Origin: DAISJM01 sp036821485
Lineage (GTDB): Bacteria > Verrucomicrobiota > Kiritimatiellia > CAIQIC01 > JAGNIJ01
Direction of reading: 5' to 3'
Length of the DNA: 47,527 nucleotides
Assembly (NCBI GenBank): GCA_036821485.1
Contig: DAISJM010000027.1
Location: forward strand, 1-47,527
A model generated the notes under the pieces. It did no database searches and was not told where the DNA came from. It saw nothing but the letters and a program-made list of their open reading frames with translations. Positions 8,906 through 18,262 of the stretch are shown here, piece after piece; position 1 is the stretch's first letter; each line of letters starts with the position of its first letter. The position numbers and the translations under genes were made by a program.

Positions 8906-9904
8906 ATGGCCAAGTCCGGACCCATGAGCCGCAAGGCTCTTATCATCAAACTCAGTGTGTCCCTCGTGCTGATGGCCGTGCTGGTGTGGAAGGTGGACTG
9001 GCATGAGTCGCTCCGCACGCTGCTCCAGATATCCCTCCCCTGGATTCCCGTCCTGCTGCTGGTCTCCGTCATTCTCAACCTGGTGAGCTGCGTCAAGTGG
9101 CAGTTGTTTCTGCGCGCGCGCGGGAACGAGATTTCACTGCTGCGGCTGTTTGGCCTCTACATGATCGGCTATTTCTTCAACAACTTCATGCCCGGCAGTG
9201 TGGGTGGCGATGTGGTTCGCAGCTACGTCCTCGGCCGGGAATTGCGCAGCCAGTCGAGTTCTTTTGGATCGGTCTTTCTCGAACGCTTTACCGGCTTCGT
9301 TGCCCTGCTCGGCATGGCGCTGCTGGCGGCCGTGATCAATCCGTCCGTGCTGAGGACGCGAGGGCTGATGGTGTTCATGGGGCTGATGGCCTGTCTGTTC
9401 GTCGGCATGATCGCGTTCCTGTTGTTACATCCGGTTCAGAAGCTTTTCATTCGCGTGCTCGGATTTCTTCCGGAGAAGCTGGCGGGCAAGCTGCGCAAGT
9501 TCCTCGACGTGGTGTTCTTCTTCCGCGACAAGCCCGGCGTGCTGGGCGTGGCGATGTTCTGGTCGCTGCTGTTTCACATCATGACGATTGTGAACACGCA
9601 GGCGTGTTGCAACTCGATCCGCGTGCAGGCGGGATTCCTGGATCTCGCGGTGCTGGTGCCGCTGATCCTGCTGGTGTCGGCGATTCCGGTCAGCATGAAC
9701 TCGATCGGCATCATGGAAGGTTCGTTCGTGTTCTTCCTCGGCATGGCAGGCGTAAGCCCCTCGGATGCGCTGTCGGTCAGCCTGGTGTTGCGTGCGAAGA
9801 ACCTGGTGATGGCGATGGTGGGCGGGTTGATCTTCGCGGTATGGCATCGCATGCCGGGCGGGCCGCCGGCGTCGATGCCGGCGGACGTTGGGAGCGAGGC
9901 TTGA
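8906..9904 (+). CDS. Flippase-like integral membrane protein (LPG synthase TM/UPF0104 family)
   Basis: 332 residues with about eight membrane segments. Family features visible are the early KWQLFLRARG, GYFFNNFMPGSVGGDVVRSY, SSFGSVFLERFTG and, near the C-terminus, a PVSMNSIGIMEGSFVFFL stretch. These match the membrane domain of lysylphosphatidylglycerol synthases and the stand-alone 'flippase-like domain' proteins found in many glycan and lipid clusters. A soluble synthase domain is lacking, so lipid aminoacylation is unlikely; a role in moving or modifying a lipid-linked intermediate is an inference. The start follows the upstream stop by 2 bases, so the two are probably co-translated. Confidence 0.85.
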   Translation: MAKSGPMSRKALIIKLSVSLVLMAVLVWKVDWHESLRTLLQISLPWIPVLLLVSVILNLVSCVKWQLFLRARGNEISLLRLFGLYMIGYFFNNFMPGSVGGDVVRSYVLGRELRSQSSSFGSVFLERFTGFVALLGMALLAAVINPSVLRTRGLMVFMGLMACLFVGMIAFLLLHPVQKLFIRVLGFLPEKLAGKLRKFLDVVFFFRDKPGVLGVAMFWSLLFHIMTIVNTQACCNSIRVQAGFLDLAVLVPLILLVSAIPVSMNSIGIMEGSFVFFLGMAGVSPSDALSVSLVLRAKNLVMAMVGGLIFAVWHRMPGGPPASMPADVGSEA

Positions 9905-9905
9905 T

Positions 9906-10817
9906 GTGAAGAGGGCAGGCATGGCGATCGTATTGCTGGCCGTGGTGGCCGGCGGCTTGGCCGCGTGGTGGGTCACGCGTCCCGCATTGCGCATTGAGCC
10001 GGTGACGATGGTGTGTAACGGCTGGGCGCTGCGCGGCGATGTCTACCTGCCTCGGCGGGTCACATCCGACACGGCCATTCTCCTGTTGCACGGAAGCACG
10101 GCGCGGGGGCGGAGCCTGACGTTATACAAGGAGTTGGCTGCGCGATTGTGCCGGCACGGATTCATCGTGTGCAATCTCGATCAGCGTGGTTACAACGAAT
10201 CGGACGGGCCGAAGGTGGTATCCACCCTGGAGGATCTGGATTTTGTTTCGGATGCACGTGATGCCGCGCGCGAGTTGGTGGAGAAGATGGGGTCACGCGG
10301 CGTGCGCAAGGTGGCGTTGGTCGGGCATTCGTTCGGCGGTGGCGTGGCGGTGGCGGCAGGGCTGTCGAGCGACGACGTGGCGGCGATTGTTTCGATCAGT
10401 CCGGGGCGCCGCATTCGCGAGAGGTTTTCCGGCAACCTCTCGGAGAAGAACGGCCTGCGATATGTGCAGAAGCGGCGCACGGCCGATCTCGGTTTGGAAG
10501 AACCGATACCGCTGGAACTCGTGGAGCCGATGCTGGCGAGCTACGATGTGGAGCAGTTTCGTGGGGCGCGCAGTTCCAAGCCGTTGCTGTTCGTTGAAGG
10601 AGACCGGGAGCCGGCGGATGACATGGCGTTCATGAAGGATTTGGCGGCGTCGATGACGGGGCCGGTTGAGCACCGGATCATCCCGGACGCGGCGCATTAC
10701 TTCGGAACTGAAATCCAGAGGGTGAACGGTGAGAAGCGATGGGTGGTCGTGCGGGAGCCCGTTCTGGACGAGCTGGTCGCGGTCGTGGCCGGGTTCGTGA
10801 ACAGCGCTTCAAAGTGA
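9906..10817 (+). CDS. Membrane-anchored alpha/beta hydrolase
   Basis: About 303 residues. A short basic N-terminus and one hydrophobic segment (AIVLLAVVAGGLAAWWV) anchor an alpha/beta hydrolase. The nucleophile elbow is GHSFGGG, the likely acid is Asp in VEGDREP, and the catalytic His is in DAAHYFG. The oxyanion loop LLLHGSTARG is typical. Start uncertain: the GTG at 9906 (GAGG seven bases upstream), an ATG at 9921 with GAGGG ahead, or an ATG at 9888 overlapping the previous gene are all in frame. Only esterase/hydrolase activity can be claimed. Placement between a flippase-like gene and an acyltransferase suggests trimming or deacylation of the exported glycan. Confidence 0.82.
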   Translation: MKRAGMAIVLLAVVAGGLAAWWVTRPALRIEPVTMVCNGWALRGDVYLPRRVTSDTAILLLHGSTARGRSLTLYKELAARLCRHGFIVCNLDQRGYNESDGPKVVSTLEDLDFVSDARDAARELVEKMGSRGVRKVALVGHSFGGGVAVAAGLSSDDVAAIVSISPGRRIRERFSGNLSEKNGLRYVQKRRTADLGLEEPIPLELVEPMLASYDVEQFRGARSSKPLLFVEGDREPADDMAFMKDLAASMTGPVEHRIIPDAAHYFGTEIQRVNGEKRWVVVREPVLDELVAVVAGFVNSASK

Positions 10818-10862
10818 AAGTGGTGGAGTTGAAGCCTTTGGTGATGTAAAAAGGCGGCATTC

Positions 10863-11636
10863 ATGAATGAGCAGAAAACCCCATCTTCGGCTGAGTCCGG
10901 CGGCACGCCGCTGAGTTTCCACGAGTTTTCCGCGGACGGGAGAACCTCGCCGCTGAAGAAGTACCAGGACCTTGTGATCGGGGACCGCAGCCTGTGGCAC
11001 CTGTTCCAATTTGAGTTTCTCACCTTCGGGTTAACCTACTGTCCGGGGTTGCTTGGCTACTTCCTTCGCCAGAAATTGTACCGCGGGCTGTTCCGCGAGA
11101 TGGGTCGCGGCGTCATGATGGGGACGGGCGTGACGTTGCGCCAGCCCGGCAAAATTTCCATCGGCCGCGGATGCGTGATCGATGACCTTGCGCGGCTCAG
11201 CGTGCGCGGAGGAGAAGAGGCGGGGATCGTGTTGCACGATCATGCGCTGATCGGCCGCGACACGAGCGTGAACGTGCGGGACGGCGTTGTCGAGGTGGGC
11301 AGTCACACGAGCGTGGGCGGGCAGTCGCGGCTGGCCGCGACGAAGGGGCGCTTGACGATCGGGCAGCATGTACTGATTGCGGCCTACTGCTATATCGGCG
11401 GTGGCGGGCATGAGACGGGGCGGAAGGACATACCGATGGTGTTGCAGGGTCCCGCGGTCAAGGGCGGGGTCACGATTGGCGACGATGTCTGGATCGGCAC
11501 GCACTCGGTGGTGCTGGACGGGGTGACGATCGGCAAGGGCTCGGTGATTGGCGCGGGCTCGCTGGTGAACAAGGACATTCCGGAATACTCCATAGCCTGG
11601 GGCTGGCCGGCGGAGGTACAGCGTAAACGTGAATAA
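10863..11636 (+). CDS. Hexapeptide-repeat (left-handed beta-helix) acyltransferase
   Basis: 257 residues. An N-terminal helical part (about 1-80) precedes a left-handed beta-helix recognisable by hexapeptide periodicity: ISIGRGCVIDDLARL, VVEVGSHTSVGG, VTIGDDVWIGTHSVVLDGV, VTIGKGSVIGAGSLVNKDI. The end (YSIAWGWPAEVQRKR) matches the usual close of WcaF/maltose-O-acetyltransferase-type enzymes. The likely reaction is transfer of an acetyl or other acyl group from acyl-CoA to a sugar hydroxyl. The catalytic-type His may be that in GGGGHETG. The stop overlaps the GTG start of the next gene by 8 bases, indicating an operon. Confidence 0.87.
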   Translation: MNEQKTPSSAESGGTPLSFHEFSADGRTSPLKKYQDLVIGDRSLWHLFQFEFLTFGLTYCPGLLGYFLRQKLYRGLFREMGRGVMMGTGVTLRQPGKISIGRGCVIDDLARLSVRGGEEAGIVLHDHALIGRDTSVNVRDGVVEVGSHTSVGGQSRLAATKGRLTIGQHVLIAAYCYIGGGGHETGRKDIPMVLQGPAVKGGVTIGDDVWIGTHSVVLDGVTIGKGSVIGAGSLVNKDIPEYSIAWGWPAEVQRKRE

Positions 11637-13062
11637 GAAAGAGCAACCTCTCAAGCTGAGCGTGCTGATTCCCGTGTTCAACGAGGAATACACGGTGGAC
11701 GAGATTCTCGACAAGGTCCGCTCGGTCGAATTGCCCGGCGGTCTGCAGCGGGAAATCGTGACGGTGGATGATTGTTCGCGCGACAAGACGCGCCAGCGGC
11801 TGCAGGAATACGCGGCCAAGCATCCCGATGTGCAGGTGTTCTGGCACGATGTGAATCAAGGCAAGGGCGCGGCAATTCGAACGGCCATCGAAAAGGCGAC
11901 GGGCGACATCATCATCATCCAGGACGCGGACCTCGAATATGATCCGGACGATTACCCGCGGTTGTTGAAGCCCATCCTGAACGGCGACGCCGACGTGGTC
12001 TATGGCTCCCGTTTCCTGTCCAGCGAATACAAGCGCGTGTTGTTTTTCTGGCACAGTTGGGGCAACCACATGTTGACGTTGTTCTCCAACATCCTGACGG
12101 ATCTCGATCTGACCGACATGGAGACGTGCTACAAGGTCGTGCGCGCAGACATCCTGAAATCCATTCCGATTCGCTGCAACCGTTTTGGCATTGAGCCGGA
12201 ACTGACCGCCAAGTTTGCCAAGCGCGGCTGCCGCATCTACGAAGTGCCGATCTCGTATCGCGGCCGGACGTACCAGGAAGGCAAGAAGATCACGTGGTGG
12301 GATGGTGTGAAAGCGCTGTGCATCATGCTCTGGTTCTGGCTCGTGGATGACATTTACAACGAGCAGTACGGCCATCGCATTTTGCACCAGCTTTCCCATG
12401 CGCATCGTTTCAACCGGTGGATGGCGGAGACCATCAAGCCATGGGTGGGGGAATCCGTATTGGAGATCGGCGCGGGCATGGGCACGATGACGCAACGCAT
12501 GCTGCCGCGGCAGCGCTATGTGTCGTCGGACATCGATCCGTTGCATCTTCACTATCTTCGGAACCTCTACAGCGATAATCGCCGTGTAGAGGTCGCCGAA
12601 GTCGACGTGGAGAAGTCGGAGCATTTCGAGTCGCACCGGGGGCAGTTCGACACGGTGGTGTGTCTGAACGTGCTGGAGCATGTGAAGGAAGACGTGGCGG
12701 CGATGCGGAATATCCTGTCGGCGCTGAAGCCGGGCGGACGCGCGTGCATTCTGGTTCCGCGCAGCATGGCGCTGTACGGGTCAAGCGACGAGGTGCTGGA
12801 GCACCAGCGCCGCTACACCGAGGAGGAGCTCGCGGCCAAGTTGAAGGAGGCCGGCTTCACGGTGGACAAGATGTTCAGCTTCAACCGGGCGACGGTGCCG
12901 GCGTGGTTCATCAACGGCCGCGTTTTCAAGCGGAAGGATTTCAGCCGTGTGCAGCTCAAGATTTTCGACTCGATGATCTTCATCCTTCGGAAGGTCGACT
13001 GGCTGTTGCCGTGGAAGGGCCTGTCGTTGATTGCGATTGCGCGCCGTCCGGAATCGGCCTGA
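11629..13062 (+). CDS. Fusion: family-2 glycosyltransferase plus SAM methyltransferase
   Basis: 477 residues, GTG start overlapping the previous stop. Residues about 8-235 form a GT2 domain of the dolichyl-phosphate-mannose-synthase type: SVLIPVFNEEYTVDEIL, VDDCSRDKT, NQGKGAAIRTAI, the metal-binding DAD in IQDADLEYDPDDY, and VYGSRF. Residues about 255-477 are a class I methyltransferase: VLEIGAGMGTMTQRM (SAM loop), YVSSDIDP, and VVCLNVLEHVKED. The GT2 half probably charges a lipid phosphate or adds a core sugar; the second half would methylate a glycan or lipid. No membrane helices are obvious in the GT2 half. The stop lies only 7 bases from the convergent GT39-like gene. Confidence 0.9.
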   Translation: MNKKEQPLKLSVLIPVFNEEYTVDEILDKVRSVELPGGLQREIVTVDDCSRDKTRQRLQEYAAKHPDVQVFWHDVNQGKGAAIRTAIEKATGDIIIIQDADLEYDPDDYPRLLKPILNGDADVVYGSRFLSSEYKRVLFFWHSWGNHMLTLFSNILTDLDLTDMETCYKVVRADILKSIPIRCNRFGIEPELTAKFAKRGCRIYEVPISYRGRTYQEGKKITWWDGVKALCIMLWFWLVDDIYNEQYGHRILHQLSHAHRFNRWMAETIKPWVGESVLEIGAGMGTMTQRMLPRQRYVSSDIDPLHLHYLRNLYSDNRRVEVAEVDVEKSEHFESHRGQFDTVVCLNVLEHVKEDVAAMRNILSALKPGGRACILVPRSMALYGSSDEVLEHQRRYTEEELAAKLKEAGFTVDKMFSFNRATVPAWFINGRVFKRKDFSRVQLKIFDSMIFILRKVDWLLPWKGLSLIAIARRPESA

Positions 13063-13069
13063 TCGATCT

Positions 13070-16018
13070 CTACTTCACCCGCAATACAGCGGGCAGCATC
13101 GCCGCGCGGCGGCGCGATGGCAGATCGGAAGAGAATCCCACGCGCTTGGCGCCCTTCATGTCATACAAGCCCAGCCGGATTTCATAGTTACCCGCAGGGG
13201 CATCCTGCGGCACGGTGATCGTCCGCTCTTCGACCAGGGTGGTCTCGTAGGGTTGGTACTCGATGCCTTCGAGTTGGAAGGGGCGATCATCCTGGAAGAC
13301 ACGATCGGGACTCGCGAGGTGCGTGAAGACGGCGAGCGAGTCGTCGCGAAGGCTCTCCGGGCATTTCCAGAAGTAGCGCAAGCGAACTGATTCGCCGGGG
13401 CGAACGTCGGTCCGGTCGAGCGTGATCCCAAGAAACCGGACACCATTCCGGAATTCGATTTCCGCCGGGACGGCCGGATCCCACATACCGCGTGTGCCTT
13501 CCTCCAGGGCCGAGGCCTTGTCCACGAGGCCTTCCGCGCGATAGATGGCGGCCAGTCGCAGAGCCACGGGTGGATTGCGCGGCAGCAGCTTGAGCGATTC
13601 CTCCAGCAGGCGCGTTGATGTCTGATCGCTTGGGTCCCGCTCGAGCAGCGATTCTGCGATGCACGCGTAGCCGAGAGCGAGGCTGCGCCGGTCCGCCACC
13701 ACGCCGCTGAAGCCGGTCCATAGAATCGAGCGCGTCTTGCGGTAGCCATCCATCCAGTCCGCTTCTTCAAACAGGTAGAGGGTCCACGGGCCCAGCGTGC
13801 GTGCGGTCATGGTGATCTTTGCGCGGGCGAGTGCCTCACCGGTCATCGGCGCGTTTTCCGTCCGCACGAGCAAGGCGGTTCGGCGGTCAAAGCGCACATG
13901 CGGATCGAAGGACCGATCGGAACTGTCACTGATGTAAGGTTCCGCGCGGACGTCGAGGCGGTTGCCCGCGCGTTCCGCCAGCATGGCGCCGACCCATCGT
14001 TCGGAATAGATCCGGCGCACGCGTAATTCCTTGAGCGTCTTCTGCAGTTCGTCCAGAGAAGATGCTTCCGACGGTGTGGGCACGGCAGGTTCGAAAACCT
14101 GCAGTTCTGAAAGATAGGAGACCCGGGGCCTGCGTTCGGCCGGGAAGGTGATGCGCAGGGCGGTCACGCCACGCGGAGCAAAGCGGCATTCAAGCCATGC
14201 GAACTGTCCGCGCCAATATGGGCGTGGGCCCGACCATTGGAATCCGCTGACGCCCATGACGCCGGTCAGCGGTTGCCAGTCATCGTTGTCCGCCGTGCGT
14301 GCCAGGATTTGCCAGCGATCAGGGCGCGCGTCCGTCTTGAAGAAGACACGGACCGAAGAGGCCGTCACAGCCTGTTTGAAGTCGACTTCCAGAAATTCCT
14401 CGCTGTCGGCGGGTTTCTCCCAGGCGGTTTCCGCCGTGCGGTCGAGCAGGGGATCGAGGAAGTCGGCGCCCTCGGTGGTTTTGATCGAGGCGATGCGCGG
14501 CCGTTCAACCTCCGCGCGTGATTCTGCGGCGAGGTTGAAATCGTAGTACAGCGTCATGTCGCCGGCGGTGGTGCGCTGCATGCTGGCGCTGCCGGACTGG
14601 ATCAGGGCTTCCACGGCGCCGGCATTGCGGAGTACGGCGGGCCGGCGGGCGCGTTCGATGCGGTCCCAGTAGGGCCGGTAGCGGACGCCATTCAGCGGCC
14701 AGAAGACGAATTCCTCTTCCAGCGCGAAGTTGAGCCAGCGCTCTGCGTAGCTGGAATAGACGCCGTCCACGCCGAGCTGCCGCAAGGTGGTCCGCAGTTC
14801 CTGCGCGGCGGTCCACGGCGCGGCGTATTCGCGCTCCACCCGGCGCACGATGCCAAGCACGGGCAGTTGCGATATCACCAGGAGCGCAGGAAGAATCCAT
14901 GCGGCATGTCGTACGCGGCGGGCCAGCAGGGCGGTTGCGAGGCCCGCGAAAATGGCCAGCGGAGGATAGAGAGGCAGCAGGTAGCGCGTGGAGCCCTCCT
15001 GGCCGAATTTGGTGAGGCTGAAGATCAGCGCGGCGATGGGAAAGATGGCGAGCAGCGCGGCGAGCGACGGGCGATAACGTGCAAAAGATGAGCGCTGCGG
15101 GCGGAATACGGCGACCAGGAAGACGATGATGGCGGTCAGCAGCACGGCGACGTAGAGCGCGGCGAGCGGCCATTTGAGTGCGGGTTTCAGTTCAAAGGCA
15201 TCGACCAGGTACAGCGCCGCTCGAGTGAGCAGCATGCGCACGCCGGTGGCGAAGCCGTCGACATTGAACGAAGAAGCGACCTTGAGCGAGCGGAAGTCGT
15301 TGAGCATGTTCCAGACAAGCCATGGCGAAGCGCCGAGTATGCCGCCGGCCACGCCGGCGAGCAGTCTTCGGTCGAACATGCGGACATGGAGGAAGAGGAC
15401 GAAAGTGGCGGCCGCGGCAAATACGGAAAACATGATGAGCTGACTGGACCACCAGCCGAGGCCTGCAGCCAGGCCGCAGAGGAAAAGCCAGCCGATGGGG
15501 TAGCGGCCCGTGTCGAGCCGGTCTTCCACGGCGCGACTGGCAGCCCACAGGACCACGGTGCCGAGCAGGGTGATGACGCCATAGCCGAGGCTGGCCGCAT
15601 GATAGCGGAAGAAGGTCTCCGGTCCGATCACGCACAGGGCAAGCGCGGCGAGCCCTGCGACGGGGCCGCCGATCCGGCGCGCCCATGCGAAGACGACGAA
15701 CATCATCAGCACGCCCATCAGTGCGGCGCCCAGGTTGACGGCAAAGCCGGTGCAACCCATCAACCAGCAGAACGGCACGGCAGCCAGTTGTTCGGCGGAT
15801 CCCATGTACTCCTGGCCGTAGTAGAAGACGGGGAAGTCCTTGAAGAGGGCCATGTGGCGGGCCATCAGCGCATTGATGGCAAAGTTGGTGTCCGTGCTGT
15901 GTCGGTAGCACCACGCGCCGTAGATCTTCGTCGCGATGCCGGCGATCAGAAGGACGATCAAAATCGTCCGGTGCAGCCGATGCTGCGACGCTGATTCAGG
16001 TTTGTCTTCAGTGTTCAT
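13070..16018 (-). CDS. GT39-like membrane glycosyltransferase with discoidin-like and C-terminal beta domains
   Basis: 982 residues. Residues about 18-400 hold roughly ten membrane segments with a GT-C (GT39/PMT-like) pattern: an early acidic loop (TDTNFAINALMARHM), YYGQEYMGS in the first large loop, and GSTRYLLPLYPPLAIF. These enzymes use lipid-phosphate sugars on the outer face of the membrane. A discoidin (F5/8-type)-like sandwich follows at about 535-655 (ETAWEKPADSEEFLEVDF). A TPR-like helical part lies near 780-850, and a C-terminal Ig-like domain ends AGNYEIRLGLYD. The extra periplasmic domains may bind glycan, as an inference. The gene faces the GT2-fusion gene tail-to-tail and is divergent from the DUF5989 gene. 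The ATG lacks an evident ribosome-binding site. Confidence 0.8.
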   Translation of the reverse strand: MNTEDKPESASQHRLHRTILIVLLIAGIATKIYGAWCYRHSTDTNFAINALMARHMALFKDFPVFYYGQEYMGSAEQLAAVPFCWLMGCTGFAVNLGAALMGVLMMFVVFAWARRIGGPVAGLAALALCVIGPETFFRYHAASLGYGVITLLGTVVLWAASRAVEDRLDTGRYPIGWLFLCGLAAGLGWWSSQLIMFSVFAAAATFVLFLHVRMFDRRLLAGVAGGILGASPWLVWNMLNDFRSLKVASSFNVDGFATGVRMLLTRAALYLVDAFELKPALKWPLAALYVAVLLTAIIVFLVAVFRPQRSSFARYRPSLAALLAIFPIAALIFSLTKFGQEGSTRYLLPLYPPLAIFAGLATALLARRVRHAAWILPALLVISQLPVLGIVRRVEREYAAPWTAAQELRTTLRQLGVDGVYSSYAERWLNFALEEEFVFWPLNGVRYRPYWDRIERARRPAVLRNAGAVEALIQSGSASMQRTTAGDMTLYYDFNLAAESRAEVERPRIASIKTTEGADFLDPLLDRTAETAWEKPADSEEFLEVDFKQAVTASSVRVFFKTDARPDRWQILARTADNDDWQPLTGVMGVSGFQWSGPRPYWRGQFAWLECRFAPRGVTALRITFPAERRPRVSYLSELQVFEPAVPTPSEASSLDELQKTLKELRVRRIYSERWVGAMLAERAGNRLDVRAEPYISDSSDRSFDPHVRFDRRTALLVRTENAPMTGEALARAKITMTARTLGPWTLYLFEEADWMDGYRKTRSILWTGFSGVVADRRSLALGYACIAESLLERDPSDQTSTRLLEESLKLLPRNPPVALRLAAIYRAEGLVDKASALEEGTRGMWDPAVPAEIEFRNGVRFLGITLDRTDVRPGESVRLRYFWKCPESLRDDSLAVFTHLASPDRVFQDDRPFQLEGIEYQPYETTLVEERTITVPQDAPAGNYEIRLGLYDMKGAKRVGFSSDLPSRRRAAMLPAVLRVK

Positions 16019-16089
16019 AACGGAATGGACAGGCAGTACGTATCTGGGTTAATCTCCGCCCGGTCAAGAAGTTCCTTTGGTTTGGGAGC

Positions 16090-16254
16090 ATGAGAATACT
16101 GCGACATATCGGGTTGTTGTTCCGGGAATTCCTGGGCTTTGCGTGGCAGAACAAGGCTTGGTGGATTGTGCCGATCGTCCTTGTTTTCCTGCTGCTGACC
16201 CTCTTTGTTTTTGCGGGGTCATCTGTTGCCCCGTTCATCTACACGTTGTTCTAA
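16090..16254 (+). CDS. DUF5989-family small membrane protein
   Basis: 54 residues. An amphipathic N-terminus (MRILRHIGLLFREFLGFAW) leads to a basic/aromatic NKAWWIVPIV, one membrane segment, and the invariant ending SSVAPFIYTLF, which identifies DUF5989. These tiny proteins usually sit beside SGNH-hydrolase and carbamoyltransferase genes in polysaccharide loci; no function is established. GGGAG lies almost directly against the ATG, closer than usual. The stop is 22 bases from the convergent SGNH gene. Confidence 0.85.
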   Translation: MRILRHIGLLFREFLGFAWQNKAWWIVPIVLVFLLLTLFVFAGSSVAPFIYTLF

Positions 16255-16276
16255 CGCCTGTTGGACAGCGCGCCGG

Positions 16277-17326
16277 TCACTTCGTTTCATCTTCGGCGGA
16301 AGGATTCTGCATGCGCTGAGCCGTGCGATTCCAGCGCATGGGAAGGTCTTTCTCTGAAACGCGCGCCTGCGGCCGGTAGGCTGCATCCACAACACCGCGG
16401 TCCAGCAGATGGTTGAGCAGGGCTTCCGCAGCGATCCGATGTGCGATTTCGCTGGGATGTGGGTCGATATCGGGGATGGCCTGCATGCGGACGGGCATCA
16501 TGCCCTGGAATGAGCCCAGCAGGTCCAGGCAGTCGGTCTGCTTCTCTTCCAGAAGGCCGCGAATCGTGATGTGAATGTTTTCGAACGGGTAGCGGCCGGG
16601 CGAGAAATCGTCCGCAAGCAGCGGGAAGATCATGACCACGAGTCGCACGCCGGCTGCGTCGCATTGTTCCTTGAACATGCCGAGCGATTCCCGGAGGCGA
16701 CGGAAGCCCTTGTAGTCAGGTTTATAGAGTCGCCGGTAATAGTGATGATAGCCGCGCCGTGCGGAGACCTGTCCGCATTTCATATGGATCCATGTGAGCA
16801 CGCGCGAGTGGCGTAGCACGGGAGCCAGCCATTTGGGTGGCGGGGGCGGCATCGTCTCGCGCCGCCATTCCTTGACGCGCTGCGGCCGCGCCCAGTCCTC
16901 TGCATCGTTCAGGCAAAGGCCGAGGATTACGATGTCGGCCTTCCAGTCGAGCGCCTGCTTGAGGAGGGGAAACTGCTGGAAAGTGGATGTGCCGGCCAGG
17001 TCGAAGACGCGCACCTCGGCGGGGCGGACCCCATCGTTGCAATTGAGCAGGCGCTCGAGCCGCGCGGCATAGCGGTCATCGAGTTGCACACCCACGCCCT
17101 TGGCAAACGAATCGCCGACGACGGCGATGCGAAGCGGGTTGTCCGAGCTGGCGGACCACGGGTGGTCGCGTCCGGGCTGGATATCGAAAAACACGGCGCT
17201 GCGGTCGTGCTGGAATGCGGGAGCTTTCTGCACGCGCGCCGCGAGGCGAAGGGTCACCTCGGCGCACAGCAGTGCCATGAACACGCCAAATCCTGCCAGC
17301 AGGACACGCGAGACGACTGACTTCAT
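16277..17326 (-). CDS. Membrane-anchored SGNH/GDSL-type hydrolase
   Basis: 349 residues from the ATG at 17324-17326, which places a basic residue and a hydrophobic anchor (VLLAGFGVFMALLCAEVTL) at the N-terminus. An in-frame upstream ATG at 17416 would add 30 residues without a natural signal. SGNH blocks are visible: VVGDSFAKGVGV (block I serine), a Gly in DLAGTS, LGLCLND (Asn, block III) and DPHPSEIAHRIAAE (block V, Asp-x-x-His-like). Such proteins often act as O-acetylesterases or acyltransferase partners on exported glycans. Convergent with the DUF5989 gene, a pairing seen in other polysaccharide loci. Confidence 0.83.
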   Translation of the reverse strand: MKSVVSRVLLAGFGVFMALLCAEVTLRLAARVQKAPAFQHDRSAVFFDIQPGRDHPWSASSDNPLRIAVVGDSFAKGVGVQLDDRYAARLERLLNCNDGVRPAEVRVFDLAGTSTFQQFPLLKQALDWKADIVILGLCLNDAEDWARPQRVKEWRRETMPPPPPKWLAPVLRHSRVLTWIHMKCGQVSARRGYHHYYRRLYKPDYKGFRRLRESLGMFKEQCDAAGVRLVVMIFPLLADDFSPGRYPFENIHITIRGLLEEKQTDCLDLLGSFQGMMPVRMQAIPDIDPHPSEIAHRIAAEALLNHLLDRGVVDAAYRPQARVSEKDLPMRWNRTAQRMQNPSAEDETK

Positions 17327-17454
17327 GCGGCCGGTTTGTTGGATCTGATTCACAAAATACCCCGCGCGCACGGTACCATTTCCAGATTGAGATTGCCAAC
17401 CACCGGCGGGCCGCATATCAAAGCATCGGCTCTCTCAGCGAGGACTTCTAGGCC

Positions 17455-18249
17455 ATGTTGTTGATCGATGGACATGTTCATGTTTACCCGTGTTTCAACG
17501 CGGGGCGCCTGCTCAACGCGGCACAGGCTCATTTCCTGTACGCGTCGGGGTGTTCCGGCGCGGCGAAACGGCCTTTTTGCGCGCTGTTTCTGACAGAGAC
17601 TTCGAGGGATCACTGGTTCCGCGAGGCTGCGTCCGGCCGGCTGAAAGTTCCGGGCTGGACGTTCAGCCCGACGGGAGAAGCGATGTCGATGGTTGCCCGG
17701 TGTGAGGATGGAGCGGAGATTTGCCTGATTGCCGGTCGCCAAGTGGCGAGCGGGGAAGGGCTTGAGGTGCTTGCTCTGGGGACGGAGCAGGACATCTCGG
17801 ACGGCAGCTCGACGGAGGACGTGTTGGATGCCGTAAAGAAGACGGGTGCGCTGCCGGTCATCCCTTGGGGTGTCGGCAAGTGGCTTGGGCGGCGTGGCAG
17901 GATTCTGGACCGGCTGATCGAGTCGCGCGCGGCTGATTTTCTGCTGGGTGATAATGGCGGGCGGCCGTGGTGTTGGCCGGAGCCGCAGCAATTCGGGGCA
18001 GCGCGGTCGCGCGGGAGCCTGGTGTTGCCGGGCAGCGATCCTTTGCCATTTGCGGGTGAAGAATCGCGCGCGGGAAGCTGCGGTGGGATGTTCGATACCG
18101 AGATTCCCGGGAAACGGCCTGCTGCGGAAATCATCGAACTGATTCGCAGCCGGTCGCATGTGTTGGTACCTTTTGGCGGGCGCGAGACGTTTTTCCGTTT
18201 CGTGCAGAACCAGATTTCGATGCAATTTGTGAAGGCCAAACGCAAGTAG
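17455..18249 (+). CDS. PHP/amidohydrolase-like protein of glycan cluster
   Basis: 264 residues. It begins with a metal-binding-type DGHVHVYP motif at residues 5-12, as in PHP or amidohydrolase folds. Later motifs that could complete a site are LPVIPWGVGKW, DNGGRPW and a PGSDPLPF loop (Asp). The C-terminus HVLVPFGGRETFFRFVQNQ is compact. No signal peptide or membrane segment. I do not recognise a characterised member, so substrate and reaction are unknown. It opens the second plus-strand glycan run, 13 bases before the apparent start of a GT4 glycosyltransferase, so a role in processing a sugar or nucleotide intermediate is plausible. Confidence 0.75.
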   Translation: MLLIDGHVHVYPCFNAGRLLNAAQAHFLYASGCSGAAKRPFCALFLTETSRDHWFREAASGRLKVPGWTFSPTGEAMSMVARCEDGAEICLIAGRQVASGEGLEVLALGTEQDISDGSSTEDVLDAVKKTGALPVIPWGVGKWLGRRGRILDRLIESRAADFLLGDNGGRPWCWPEPQQFGAARSRGSLVLPGSDPLPFAGEESRAGSCGGMFDTEIPGKRPAAEIIELIRSRSHVLVPFGGRETFFRFVQNQISMQFVKAKRK

Positions 18250-18262
18250 AGAGGATGCCACG

